Shown: positions 9,590 through 18,083, counted from the stretch's first letter. The stretch is DNA of 64,000 nt from Mycetohabitans rhizoxinica HKI 454 (GCF_000198775.1 NC_014722.1:2610080-2674079), one strand, 5' to 3'. Made by a program: numbers and translations. The notes: a model not told the origin generated them from the sequence alone.

Positions 9590-10505
9590 GCCGCGCGACA
9601 AGTTCGGCCACGCTTGGAATATCGCTCATCAGGCCAACCCCTTGGCCAGCGCCCCAAATGTCCTTCCATGCTTTAGCCTTGCTGCTGCCATCGCCAAAGT
9701 TCATCTGACTCTTATCCGACACCGGCAAGTTGTCTGGGTCTAGACCGGCCGCCGCGATGCTCTGCCGCATGTAGTTGCCATGCACGCCGGTGAACAAGTT
9801 CGTGTAGATGATATCTGCCGCGCTGGCCTGTACGATGGCCTGCTTGTACGCATCCGCTGCATGCGCTTCGCGCGTGGCAATGAAGCGTGTGCCGATGTAC
9901 GCCAGATCCGCGCCCATTGCCTGGGCGGCGAGAATGGACGCGCCATTGGCGATCGATCCGGACAGGACCAGCGGCCCATCGAACAGCTTGCGCACTTCAC
10001 CGACCAGCGCGAACGGCGACAGCGTACCCGCGTGCCCGCCGGCGCCGGCCGCAACCAGGATCAAGCCGTCGACGCCCGCCTCCAGCGCTTTTTGCGCATG
10101 ACGCAGATTGACCACGTCGTGCAGCACGATGCCGCCGTATGAATGGACCGCGTCAATCATCTCCTTGATCGGCGCGCGCAGACTGGTAATGAAGATCGGC
10201 ACCCGATGATCGACGCACACGCGCACGTCGCGCTCCAGACGAGCGTTGGACTGATGCACGATTTGATTGACCGCGATCGGGCCGATCACCGCGTCCGGAT
10301 GCTCGGCACGGTGCTGGACCAGCGCCTGCTGGATTTGCGTGAGCCATGCGTCGAGCAATTCCGGCGGCCGCGCATTGAGCGCGGGAAAGGATCCGACGAT
10401 GCCCGCCTTGCACTGCGCGAGCACCAGTTCCGGGTAGCTCACGATGAACATCGGCGACGATACAACCGGCAGCGACAAACGCTGCAGTAACAGGGGCAAG
10501 GCCAT
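9546..10505 (-). CDS. Nitronate monooxygenase (NMO/2-nitropropane dioxygenase family)
   Basis: A 319-residue FMN-dependent TIM-barrel enzyme that oxidises alkyl nitronates, detoxifying propionate 3-nitronate or related nitro compounds. Motifs include PLLLQRLSLPVVSSPMFIVS at the N-terminus, VAAGAGGHAGT in the FMN phosphate region, and SIANGASILAAQAMGADLAY near residue 190, typical of class I NMO. The ATG is preceded by AGGAG. The gene converges on the LysR gene and shares 44 bp with it at the 3' ends. Confidence 0.92.
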   Translation of the reverse strand: MALPLLLQRLSLPVVSSPMFIVSYPELVLAQCKAGIVGSFPALNARPPELLDAWLTQIQQALVQHRAEHPDAVIGPIAVNQIVHQSNARLERDVRVCVDHRVPIFITSLRAPIKEMIDAVHSYGGIVLHDVVNLRHAQKALEAGVDGLILVAAGAGGHAGTLSPFALVGEVRKLFDGPLVLSGSIANGASILAAQAMGADLAYIGTRFIATREAHAADAYKQAIVQASAADIIYTNLFTGVHGNYMRQSIAAAGLDPDNLPVSDKSQMNFGDGSSKAKAWKDIWGAGQGVGLMSDIPSVAELVARLKNEYQAARARLAL

Positions 10506-10628
10506 GCTGGATGTCTCCTGAAGCCGGGTTTATCGAACGGCCGTTTTATTATACGTGGCGATTAACAGAAATTTGCTCTAAAGCAATGTCCGTTCGTTCT
10601 TGCTTCACTGATCGCCCCCGAGGGGACC

Positions 10629-10912
10629 ATGACGCGTGCGACTGAATCGATCGCTGGTTTTCGCCATGTAAGTGGGCACGTTGCCGATACGGCGATGGGG
10701 CGCTGCGACATCGAAATTTTGCCGCACTGGGTGGTGACGGGCCGCCGCTGCTGTTGCTGCATGGTCATCCCCAGACGCACCTGATCTGGCATCGCGTCGC
10801 CCGCGACGTCAGCGGCCGAGCGCTGCCATGCGGCCACTATATTCCGGAGGAAGCGCCGCAAGCGCTATTGGAGGAAATCGATGCCTTTTTCGATTACCGG
10901 CAACCAGCGTGA
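10629..10912 (+). pseudogene. Haloacetate dehalogenase (alpha/beta hydrolase), internally deleted
   Basis: From 10730 the plus strand reads [20 protein letters not shown], the oxyanion and early catalytic region of haloacetate dehalogenases. HRVAR follows and the sequence then jumps to [20 protein letters not shown] plus a typical family end (LLEEIDAFF). Only about the first 50 and last 35 residues of a protein of roughly 290 remain; the nucleophile and the rest of the core are gone. Upstream of 10730 the frame also breaks, since [12 protein letters not shown] lies in another frame. One continuous remnant with an internal deletion is the simplest reading. Confidence 0.75.
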
Positions 10913-11138
10913 AATTGGCAATAGAGCGACTGATTTTCCCTCGAATAAACCATTGCATTACACGCCATTCAATTCACGAATTGATATCCTAAAAAACGAA
11001 ATTCGCGTACCCGTGGCACTCCAATAACGCGGTTATCCAGAATTCATGCCGACATGATTTGTAGGGAAAATACCAATTTTACGAGGTGGATACATCGGAT
11101 AACATCCTTGCGACGCTGATCACGTCGTACAATATTCC
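10913..11138. other. AT-richer gap before an orphan terminator
   Basis: About 225 bases without a coding frame, noticeably AT-richer than the surroundings. It ends in an intrinsic terminator that no intact gene uses. It could hold a small RNA or be the tail of decayed DNA; no convincing promoter was found by eye. Confidence 0.3.
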
Positions 11139-11173
11139 GCCGTTCGCCGCCCGTGAACGGCTTTTTTCTTTTT
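11139..11173 (+). terminator. Intrinsic terminator without an obvious gene
   Basis: A perfect 7-bp stem, GCCGTTC (11139-11145) with GAACGGC (11155-11161) and a 9-nt loop, followed by TTTTTTCTTTTTT. This is a textbook rho-independent terminator on the plus strand. The only transcript it could end is the dehalogenase remnant or an unannotated RNA. Confidence 0.75.
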
Positions 11174-11199
11174 TGGCATACCACTGCACGGCGTACCTA

Positions 11200-11400
11200 T
11201 CATGGCGCGTCGCGCAGTGCGACGTCAGCCATCGGCGCACCAGTCAGCTTAACGAGCTGCGGCGGCGACGAATTGAATACCGCGCGCGGGTGGCCCACAC
11301 GCGCGGCCACCTTGCGCTCGTCGACCCGGTTGATGCCGCTTGCGACCACCAGCACCGGCGCGTCGTCATCGACGCGACACGCCGGGCGGTGTCGGGCAAC
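11200..11400 (-). pseudogene. YbaK/EbsC-type aminoacyl-tRNA deacylase, internally deleted
   Basis: On the minus strand the frame reads DDDAPVLVVASGINRVDERK then VAARV, and passes straight to GHPRAVFNSSPPQLVKLTGA followed by PMADVA and a stop. The first block matches the middle of YbaK-family editing proteins (APVLVVASGxNRVDE), the second their extreme C-terminus (GxPxAVF..P..LV.LTGA). The roughly 50 residues normally between them are missing. Upstream the frame is broken. A second frame just upstream (LPDTARRVA) may be the N-terminal region of the same gene. Confidence 0.68.
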
Positions 11401-11617
11401 GCGTCATCGGACGCATTGGCCAATGGCATGCAGGTCGGGATACCACGCATTGCTCGGCACGTCTGTGGGTTGAAATCCGTATCGATCCGTTATTCTAAGA
11501 CAGTGCCACGGCATGTCGGATGTTACAGTCAAGCCACGGCACGCCATGATCGCCGCCCGTTGCAGCCACGACGCGTCGCCCACGACTGGTCGATGCCCAT
11601 GTTTGCCGGAGAACACC

Positions 11618-11966
11618 ATGCTCAATCTCGCGATTTTTGCCAAGGCAGCCGGTATCGGCTTGGCCATCGCTGCACCGGTTAGCCCGATGGGTCTGCTGCG
11701 CATTCGTGATGTTCGCTGTGATGTTCGCTGTGATGTTCGCTGCGTTGTTCGCCGCGCTGACGCCGCCTGGCGGCTCGGCCGCCGATGTTGCACTGGCCAC
11801 CGTGGCCGGCGTGTTCAACGGCTCAATGCTATGGTGGTGTGTGCTCGTGACCGTCGCCAGCGTCGCACGCCATGGGCTGGGCGCGCAGCTGCGCCGGCTC
11901 ATCGACTGGATTGTGGGGCTGGCGCTGGGCCTATTCGGCGCGACCGAGATCCGGCGCGCGCTGTAG
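11618..11966 (+). pseudogene. LysE/RhtB-family exporter, internally deleted and frameshifted
   Basis: The ATG at 11618 starts MLNLAIFAKAAGIGLAIAAP and VSPMGLLRIR, the typical first helix and loop of LysE-type amino-acid exporters. The frame then enters a short repeat of GTGATGTTCGCT and is lost. In the next frame, 11760-11966 reads VFNGSMLWWCVLVTVASVAR and ends LALGLFGATEIRRAL, the last two helices of the same family. The central 100 or so residues are gone, and the repeat sits at the deletion point. Confidence 0.72.
11706..11741 (+). repeat. 12-bp tandem repeat inside the LysE remnant
   Basis: Three identical copies of GTGATGTTCGCT (11706-11717, 11718-11729, 11730-11741), followed by a diverged fourth (GCGTTGTTCGCC). 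It sits exactly where the N-terminal and C-terminal parts of the exporter are joined. Confidence 0.9.
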
Positions 11967-12003
11967 CGCGTCGCGTCGCGAGCCACCGCCCGGAGCGACC
12001 GCG

Positions 12004-12762
12004 ATGACCATGGCGACCTTCCGTTTCCACGCTGAACTGAACACATTTCTGCCGGCGAGGCTGCGTCAGCGGACATTCGCCGCATCGTACGCGCGCCATG
12101 CGTCGGTCAAGCATACGATCGAGGCACTGGGCGTGCCGCATACCGAAGTGGGACGGATTGTCATCAATGGCGAGGCGGCCGGCTTTGAGCGACCGCTCGC
12201 CGACGGGGACAGCGTGGTCGTGTATCCGCCCAGCGAGCGCGCCTCGGTGCCACTGCGCGGCGCGCTGCCCGAGCCATTGTGGTTCCTCGCCGACGCCCAC
12301 CTAGGCCGACTCGCGCGCCTACTGCGCATGGCAGGCTTTGACACGCTGTACGACAACCGCATCGACGATCGCGACGTCGAGCGCATCGCCGCGCAGGAAC
12401 AACGCATTGTACTCACGCGCGACCGCGAACTGCTCAAGCGGCGCGGCATCGAGCATGGATGCTATGTGCGCGCGCTCGACCCACTCGAACAGCTGCGTGA
12501 AGTCGCCGCGCGGCTGTCGCTGCACGCACGGGCGCGGCCCTGGCGCCTATGCCTGCACTGCAATGCGCCATTGCGCCGAATCGATAAAGCTGACGTGCTC
12601 GCGCGGGTTCCGCCCAGCGTGCGCGAGCGATGCGACCGGTTTGCGACCTGCGACGTATGCGGCAGGATCTACTGGGAAGGCTCGCATTGGCAGCGGATGA
12701 GCGAGCTGATGAACGAGGTGCTGGGCGTACGAGCCGCTACGGCGTCACGGGCCACACCGTAG
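12004..12762 (+). CDS. Mut7-C RNase-domain protein with N-terminal ubiquitin-like domain
   Basis: A 252-residue protein from the ATG at 12004. Residues 1-80 resemble the Mut7-C ubiquitin/ThiS-like domain (VKHTIEALGVPHTEVGRIVI, later DGDSVVVYPP). Residues 95-240 form the Mut7-C PIN-like nuclease domain: WFLADAHLGRLARLLRMAGF, conserved acidic residues in DNRIDDRDV, LTRDRELLKRRG. A zinc-ribbon-like end has two CxxC pairs (CLHCNAPL and CDVCGRIYWEGSHW). It is predicted to act on RNA; the substrate is unknown. The frame is open further upstream, but that part overlaps the LysE remnant. Its 3' end overlaps the convergent transporter gene by about 26 bp. Confidence 0.85.
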   Translation: MTMATFRFHAELNTFLPARLRQRTFAASYARHASVKHTIEALGVPHTEVGRIVINGEAAGFERPLADGDSVVVYPPSERASVPLRGALPEPLWFLADAHLGRLARLLRMAGFDTLYDNRIDDRDVERIAAQEQRIVLTRDRELLKRRGIEHGCYVRALDPLEQLREVAARLSLHARARPWRLCLHCNAPLRRIDKADVLARVPPSVRERCDRFATCDVCGRIYWEGSHWQRMSELMNEVLGVRAATASRATP

Positions 12763-14635
12763 TCGTGCCTGCCGCGATATCGACACGGCAACAGCGGCCT
12801 TCGCGATCGTGCAACCCGAACGCTGTATGCGCGTCGGCGTCCGATGGCGCACGGCAATGGAGCAGCGCGGTGCCCAGTCGCACCGCCACGCGCGTCTCGC
12901 CGTGCGATTCATACACCCGCTCCACCACTGCGGTGTGCCGGCCCTGCTCGGTCATCGAGACGCCGCGCGCATCGACACGCCACATCAGCCGCGTACCGAC
13001 CGGCAGGCCGCCGTCGCGCACGTCGAGCAGCACGCCGCCGATATCCACCTTGCCACCGGCCACCAGCGTGCCCTCGCCAACGTTGTCGATACCTAACAAC
13101 TGCGCCACCTTCACGCTGGCCGGCCGCTCGAATAGCGCGCGCGTCGGCCCTTGCTGCAACACGCGTCCGCGGTCCAGCACGAGAATCTCGTCGGCCAGCA
13201 ACGCCGCATCATCCGGATCATGCGTAACAAGCACCGTGATCGCATCAATCTCACGCTGCAACGTGCGCAACGTCTCGCGCAACGTACGCCGGCGTGGGGT
13301 GTCCAGCGCGGAGAACGGCTCGTCCAGCAAGATCACGCGTGCGTTGCGCGCCAATGCGCGCGCCAGCGCCACGCGCTGCCGCTGGCCAAGCGAAAGCTGT
13401 AATGGCAGGCGCTGCGCCAGTGGCGCGATCCCCAAATGCAGGCTCCAGTAGCGCGCGGCATCCGGGTCGGCGTCGGCGGCGAACGTGAGCTGTCGCGCAA
13501 CGCTCATATGGGGAAAAAGACCATAGTCCTGCGGCACGTAGGCCATGTGCCGCGACTGTGGCGCGCTGGCCGTCAGCACTTCACCATCAACGATGACTGA
13601 TTGCGTTGCGCCTTGCTGCAAACCGGCGATCATGCGCAGCGTGAGGGACTTGCCGGACCCGGACGCGCCGATGATCGCCAACCGCCGGCTGCGCGTGCGC
13701 CATTGGACATCAAGCCCAAAATCGCCTAGCGTGCACGTGAAGTGAAACGCAAGCGTGCTGCCTAAGCAATGACGTGGCGCTGGCACGACTTCACGGGCGA
13801 GCGGGCGCAATGGGTCAAGCTCGTCACCCGGGGTGACAATGGCAACCGGGCGCGATGGCCGCAGACGGACGGTGGCCGCCAGCGACAATGCCAGCGCAAT
13901 GCCCAACGTCGGCGCGAGCAGCGGCAGCATCGCGGGCAGCCCCACCGAGCCAAACACCACATACGTATACACCGGCAGCGAGTACGGATGGTAGGCCACC
14001 ATCACCGTGGCGCCGAACTCACCGAATGCGCGCAGCCACGCGAGCACCATACCGGCGCGGATGGAGGGCCAGGCGATCGGCAGCCAGACGCGTAGCAAGC
14101 GCGTGCGAGCATCATGCCCCAGCGTAGCCGCGACGTCGTCCAGGACCGGATCGACGGAATCGAATGCCGAACGGGCAGCTACGATCAGGAACGGCGCGGC
14201 CACGAAAGTTTGCGCGAGCACAACGCCCACGAACGAATCAGTCAACCCGCCGCCAGCCAACGTGCCAAGCGGGCTGTACGGACCGAGCAGGAACAGCAGG
14301 AGCACGCCACTGGACAGCGGTGGTAACGCCAGGGGCAATTGCATGACAAAGCCGAGCACGCTCGCCCATCTGGAGCGTGAACGCGACAACAGATAACCGA
14401 GCGGGATCCCGGTGAACGCGATCAGCAGCGTAGCCAGCGTCGCGCTGCCCACCGACACGGCGGTTGCCTCGGCAAGCGCCCCGGGCTCGATCGCGCGCCA
14501 GTTGGCGTGCGTGAGCTGCGGCAGCACGGCGATGAATGGCGCGCACAGATAAAGCGCCAGCAAGGCTCCAAGCCACCCCAGGGGCGTGGCACGCCGCCGC
14601 ACCGCAGCGCCGCCACCGCCACGTTGCAGCGTCAT
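12737..14635 (-). CDS. Fused ABC transporter permease-ATPase, molybdate/tungstate type
   Basis: One 632-residue chain combines both inner-membrane parts of an oxyanion importer. Residues 1-255 are a ModB/WtpB-like permease with about five or six hydrophobic helices and the EAA-type loop (ATLGHDARTRLLRVWLPIAW). Residues 290-510 are a ModC-like ATPase: Walker A GASGSGKS, Q-loop VPQDYG, signature LSLGQRQRV, Walker B VILLDEPFSALD and the switch region VLVTHDPDD. The last 110 residues look like a TOBE-type ligand-sensing domain. The gene overlaps the binding-protein gene by four bases (ATGA), so both are one operon. Molybdate, tungstate or sulfate are all possible substrates. Confidence 0.87.
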   Translation of the reverse strand: MTLQRGGGGAAVRRRATPLGWLGALLALYLCAPFIAVLPQLTHANWRAIEPGALAEATAVSVGSATLATLLIAFTGIPLGYLLSRSRSRWASVLGFVMQLPLALPPLSSGVLLLFLLGPYSPLGTLAGGGLTDSFVGVVLAQTFVAAPFLIVAARSAFDSVDPVLDDVAATLGHDARTRLLRVWLPIAWPSIRAGMVLAWLRAFGEFGATVMVAYHPYSLPVYTYVVFGSVGLPAMLPLLAPTLGIALALSLAATVRLRPSRPVAIVTPGDELDPLRPLAREVVPAPRHCLGSTLAFHFTCTLGDFGLDVQWRTRSRRLAIIGASGSGKSLTLRMIAGLQQGATQSVIVDGEVLTASAPQSRHMAYVPQDYGLFPHMSVARQLTFAADADPDAARYWSLHLGIAPLAQRLPLQLSLGQRQRVALARALARNARVILLDEPFSALDTPRRRTLRETLRTLQREIDAITVLVTHDPDDAALLADEILVLDRGRVLQQGPTRALFERPASVKVAQLLGIDNVGEGTLVAGGKVDIGGVLLDVRDGGLPVGTRLMWRVDARGVSMTEQGRHTAVVERVYESHGETRVAVRLGTALLHCRAPSDADAHTAFGLHDREGRCCRVDIAAGTTTVWPVTP

Positions 14636-15564
14636 CGCTCCGCGTCGAGTATGGCTTGCACGCGTGCGGGGACCTGTGTGCGCTCGCCGCCGACACGCGG
14701 CACGATCACGTCGATGCCGGCGTCACGCAGCAATGCGCGCGCCTTCGGTCCGAGCAGAAACGTCACGAAGCGCATTGCGCCTTCCTTGTTAGGCGCGTCG
14801 TTCAAGATCGTGATCGTATAGCTGGCCTTAACCGCGAGCTCGGTCGGTAATTTCACCGTCGGGACGTGCAACTGCGCTGTCTCGGTTGAATAAAAAAAGC
14901 CCACGTCGAGCTGCCCCGACTGCAGGCGGCCCATCAGCGTTTCTTCCGGCAACACCTGTTTCGGATTGTCCGGTGTACCGAGCATGCGCTGCACCAGGTC
15001 AGGCTGCCGATACAGCGACGCGGCGCGGGTCACCGCCTCGAGCGTAAAGGCCCCCTTCGGATCGAGTTTCGGATCCGTGCGCCCAATCCGGATGCCCGGC
15101 TGCAGCAACGCCTTGTCCCAGCGTTCAGTCTTCAGCGATGCCGCAAAGCGGCTGTTTGCGTTGTAACCGAGCAGCAGCGGCGACTCACCAAAATTCACAT
15201 ACCAGCTAACCAAGTTGCCGTTCGCAGCACCGTCCAGGCTCGCATTGACCTTCGGCGTGGCGCTGATGAACACGTCACCACGCCGCAGCTTACCCTTCAA
15301 CTCGTTGGCCAACTTGTTTGAGCCGGCGCCATAGCCGGAGAACGCCAGCCCCGATGCCCTCTCGAACGCCGGCCCGATGGAGCGCTCCATCACATGCACC
15401 AGTGACCCAGCGTACAACACCCGGACCGTGCCGGCGTCGCCGGCCCGCGCGACACCGGGCGCCGCCGCCGCGGCCATCACCGCCAGCACGAGCGCCGCAT
15501 GCACGCGCCATGACAGCGATAGGCACAGCGCACGGACGTTTGCTGCGAAACGTTCATGCAACAT
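14632..15564 (-). CDS. Periplasmic oxyanion-binding protein, ModA/WtpA-like
   Basis: A 310-residue extracellular solute-binding protein that should deliver its anion to the fused permease-ATPase it overlaps (ATGA). A signal peptide (VHAALVLAVMAAAAAPGVARA) precedes the mature start RVLYAGSLVHVMERSIGPAF, the hallmark of the WtpA/ModA-2 group. A ligand-loop GAGSNKLANELKG and a C-terminal KEGAMRFVTFLLGPKARALL follow. The ATG at 15564 was chosen because GGGGAG lies eight bases upstream; an in-frame start at 15594 lacks this. A ModE-like operator could not be confirmed. Confidence 0.85.
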   Translation of the reverse strand: MLHERFAANVRALCLSLSWRVHAALVLAVMAAAAAPGVARAGDAGTVRVLYAGSLVHVMERSIGPAFERASGLAFSGYGAGSNKLANELKGKLRRGDVFISATPKVNASLDGAANGNLVSWYVNFGESPLLLGYNANSRFAASLKTERWDKALLQPGIRIGRTDPKLDPKGAFTLEAVTRAASLYRQPDLVQRMLGTPDNPKQVLPEETLMGRLQSGQLDVGFFYSTETAQLHVPTVKLPTELAVKASYTITILNDAPNKEGAMRFVTFLLGPKARALLRDAGIDVIVPRVGGERTQVPARVQAILDAER

Positions 15565-15992
15565 TGCGCTCCCCATCTTCGTTGTATTGGGCAATATATT
15601 ACGCTATCGGCCGCGTTGCCTTTTGCGCGCCGCTGTCCCATGCCGCGGCAGCATTGTCATTTCACACGCACTCCCGTCAGCCAGAATGCACGAGGGTTCG
15701 CACCCAAACTTTTAAGGTATACGAATGAGTTGTGCGCTTGCACTAATCGACGCGGCAAACTGCCGCCTGTTGCTAACAATCCGGCCTGCAGCTACCGCGC
15801 TGACGGCAAACGGATCGTGCCGCGCACCTCGTCGACGCGGCACGCCGCCCTCATTACGTAGTAGGCCGCCGCGTTACGTCGTACGGCCCCACCGTGCGCT
15901 GGGCGGAGCGTGCGCGCGGCGGGCCTGTTGGTTGCTTCACCAACATGCGCGCGCGCCGGTGTCGCGCGACAATCAACCCATAGGAGCGTGTC
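15565..15992. other. Divergent intergenic region
   Basis: About 430 bases between the minus-strand binding-protein gene and the plus-strand SDR gene. An AT-rich patch at 15590-15612 (CAATATATTACGCTATCG) may belong to the promoter of the transporter. AGGAG at 15982-15986 serves the SDR gene. No coding frame looks real. Confidence 0.4.
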
Positions 15993-16859
15993 ATGACTGA
16001 AAACCAACGTCCAGAACCACCATTGCCACACCAACAGCAAGCCACAGTGCCCGGCCACACTGGCGACATGCAACCGCAACCCGACCATGGCGAGCGTTCA
16101 TACCAAGGTTCGGGCCGTCTTGCCGGCAAAGCGGCGATCATTACCGGGGGCGACAGCGGAATCGGACGCGCAGTAGCCATCGCCTTTGCTAGAGAAGGCG
16201 CTGACGTGTTAATCGCCTATCTTGACGAGGACGACGATGCGCGCGAGACAGCGCGCTGGGTCGAGCAGGCGGGACGACGCGCCGTGCTCGTGCGCGGCGA
16301 TGTGGCACAGCGCGAGCACTGCGCGCGCATTGTCCAGCAAGCCGTTGACGCATTCGGCAAAATCGATGTTGTGGTCAATAACGCCGCGTTCCAAATGACG
16401 CACGAGTCGCTGGACGAGATTTCAGACGATGAGTGGGACAACACGTTCGATACGAATATTGGCGCGATGTTCAGGATCACCCGGTCCGCGCTGCATCATA
16501 TGAAGGCGGGTGGCTCCATCATCAACACCACATCAATCAATGCCGATCGTCCGAACCCGACGTTGCTGGCGTATGCCGCCACCAAGGGGGCGATCCAAAA
16601 TTTCACGGCGGGATTGGCACAATTGCTTGCGCAAAAAGGCATTCGGGCGAACTGTGTGGCGCCGGGGCCGATCTGGACCCCTTTGATCCCCGCGACAATG
16701 CCTGCGGAGAAGGTCAAGCAATTCGGCACGCAGGTGCCGATGAAACGGCCCGGACAGCCGGCCGAAGTGGCCCCCGCGTATGTGATGCTCGCGTCCGACG
16801 AATCGAGCTATGTTTCAGGCGCGACGATCGCGGTAACGGGCGGCGCACCGATGCTATAA
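15993..16859 (+). CDS. SDR-family oxidoreductase (YghA/general-stress type)
   Basis: A 288-residue short-chain dehydrogenase with a long polar N-terminal extension (about 45 residues rich in Pro/Gln/His) typical of the YghA/YhxD-like stress-linked subfamily. The cofactor motif TGGDSGIGRAVA (TGxxxGIG) is near residue 51, NNAAF near 128, catalytic Ser in NTTSIN near 180 and YAATKGA (YxxxK) near 193. The end AVTGGAPML fits the subfamily. The substrate is unknown; NAD(P)-dependent sugar or aldehyde reduction is plausible. RBS AGGAG lies about seven bases before the ATG. Confidence 0.92.
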   Translation: MTENQRPEPPLPHQQQATVPGHTGDMQPQPDHGERSYQGSGRLAGKAAIITGGDSGIGRAVAIAFAREGADVLIAYLDEDDDARETARWVEQAGRRAVLVRGDVAQREHCARIVQQAVDAFGKIDVVVNNAAFQMTHESLDEISDDEWDNTFDTNIGAMFRITRSALHHMKAGGSIINTTSINADRPNPTLLAYAATKGAIQNFTAGLAQLLAQKGIRANCVAPGPIWTPLIPATMPAEKVKQFGTQVPMKRPGQPAEVAPAYVMLASDESSYVSGATIAVTGGAPML

Positions 16860-16893
16860 GCATACGTCAGGTAGGCGACTTGCGCCTAGCACG

Positions 16894-17300
16894 CTATGCG
16901 GCGCGGCTCAGTGCTGCAGCGCTGGGCCGCTTGTACGCGCCGGCGTACTTGCTTCCGGTGCTGTGCAGGTGCAGATAAATGAGATTGGCCGCGATATCCT
17001 CGATGCAGGGCCAATGTCCAGTGCAATCCGGCACGACCACAGCGGCATAGCGGCGCAGCAGGTAAATGAACGGCAGATCGACAAAGCTCCCATGGCGCAC
17101 TTCGATCGTATGCCTAAGCTTAGGGTGATGCCCGATTGCCCAATAGGCTACGTGATCCGATTGATCATGCCCGCTGACAAACTCCCTTGCCGCCAGCATG
17201 TCCCAGGGCCGCATCGCGAGGAATGCCTCGAAGCCGCGCTGCATCGAATTTGAACAAGGAAACGGCCACAGGATCGGCTCCAGTTTGTCGTCAAACACAT
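16894..17300 (-). pseudogene. DUF72 (YecE-like) protein, truncated at both ends
   Basis: The minus strand encodes FDDKLEPILWPFPCSNSMQR, RGFEAFLAMRPWD, LRHTIEVRHGSFVDLPFIYL and CTGHWPCIEDIAANLIYLHL, which follow the DUF72 core (LGPILWQFP, HxxEVRHxSF, DTxGxWP, DxxYxRLH). About 100 N-terminal residues are missing, replaced by repeat-derived sequence. The C-terminus stops right after KYAGAYKRPSAAALSRAA, short of the usual last 40-50 residues. The frame stays open to 17397, but that extension is translated tandem repeat. A non-functional remnant is the most likely reading. Confidence 0.7.
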
Positions 17301-17340
17301 TCTTGGCACGGGATCCCTTTCGGCACCTGTGGGCGAACCT

Positions 17341-17410
17341 AAGCCAGCTCGAGCTAACTTGGGCTAATCTGCGCTGAATTGTGCTGCTCTGAGTCAATCT
17401 AGGCCGACCT
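17341..17410 (+). repeat. Degenerate 10-bp tandem repeat
   Basis: Seven or so units in exact 10-bp register: AAGCCAGCTC, GAGCTAACTT, GGGCTAATCT, GCGCTGAATT, GTGCTGCTCT, GAGTCAATCT, AGGCCGACCT. The consensus is roughly GNGCTNANCT. It forms the upstream edge of the DUF72 remnant. Confidence 0.7.
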
Positions 17411-17528
17411 GTGGCAGACCTGCGCGCGCCACCGGCTCCGACGCCAGTCCAACGGCGGCACGCCCCCCGACGATGTCAGCCTGCCCTACCAGGCAGGCTG
17501 ACACAGCGCACCACGAATCGTGCGCGCA

Positions 17529-18083
17529 TTAAGTGCGGTCGCCGACATCCTTTGACACTTTTGCCTGCAACTGCGCCTTGCGCTGCGCGATACGAGCGCC
17601 GAGTTCATCCAGGTCAACGCCCGCCTTGCGCAGCGCAGGGAATAGCACCGATTCTTCCTCGCTGACATGATGCTGAACGTTTTCCGCCAATACGTTGAAA
17701 GCCGCATCAAAACCATCGGCGCCTGCCCGAGAGGCCCGGAGTTTCTCCATCAACGTCTTGACAAGAAAATGCTCGACATAGGCCTCGTCCACTTCCTTTT
17801 GCGGCTGACCTGACAGCGCACGCTGCGCGGCCGGATACAGGATCTCTTCCTCAATGATCGTATGCATGGCCAACTCGTCGCATGCGCGCGTGACCAGCGT
17901 TGCCTTGGCGTCAAGGTCGTCATCGGGCGTTTTTTTGAACGTATCGAATAGCCGCTGAACTGCGCGATGGTCCGCCTCCAGCAGCGCAATTGCGTCCTGT
18001 TCGGCTGCATGCGCCGTGTCGACGCCATGAGGTGGCATCGTCGAGGACCGCGTGGATTTTGGGTGTGTCGCAGTAGTAGTCAT
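17529..18083 (-). CDS. Hemerythrin HHE domain protein
   Basis: A 184-residue cytoplasmic di-iron hemerythrin-like protein, probably binding oxygen or nitric oxide or buffering iron. Ligand positions fit an HHE domain: LLEADHRAVQRLFD, MHTIIEEEILYP, VEHFLVKTLMEKL and HHVSEEESVLFP. The N-terminal 30 residues are Thr/Ser-rich and probably disordered. The ATG at 18083 has AGGAG seven bases upstream, while the longer open frame (to 18230) has no such support. The neighbouring SDR and histone-like genes suggest a stationary-phase or stress setting. Confidence 0.9.
   Translation of the reverse strand: MTTTATHPKSTRSSTMPPHGVDTAHAAEQDAIALLEADHRAVQRLFDTFKKTPDDDLDAKATLVTRACDELAMHTIIEEEILYPAAQRALSGQPQKEVDEAYVEHFLVKTLMEKLRASRAGADGFDAAFNVLAENVQHHVSEEESVLFPALRKAGVDLDELGARIAQRKAQLQAKVSKDVGDRT

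Noticed and set aside
11086..11682. 198-residue plus-strand gene
   Set aside because: It runs antisense through the YbaK remnant and across an intrinsic terminator, with no protein-like pattern.
15590..15612. ModE operator before the oxyanion transporter
   Set aside because: CAATATATTACGCTATCG resembles half of a ModE site, but the second TATAT half is missing.
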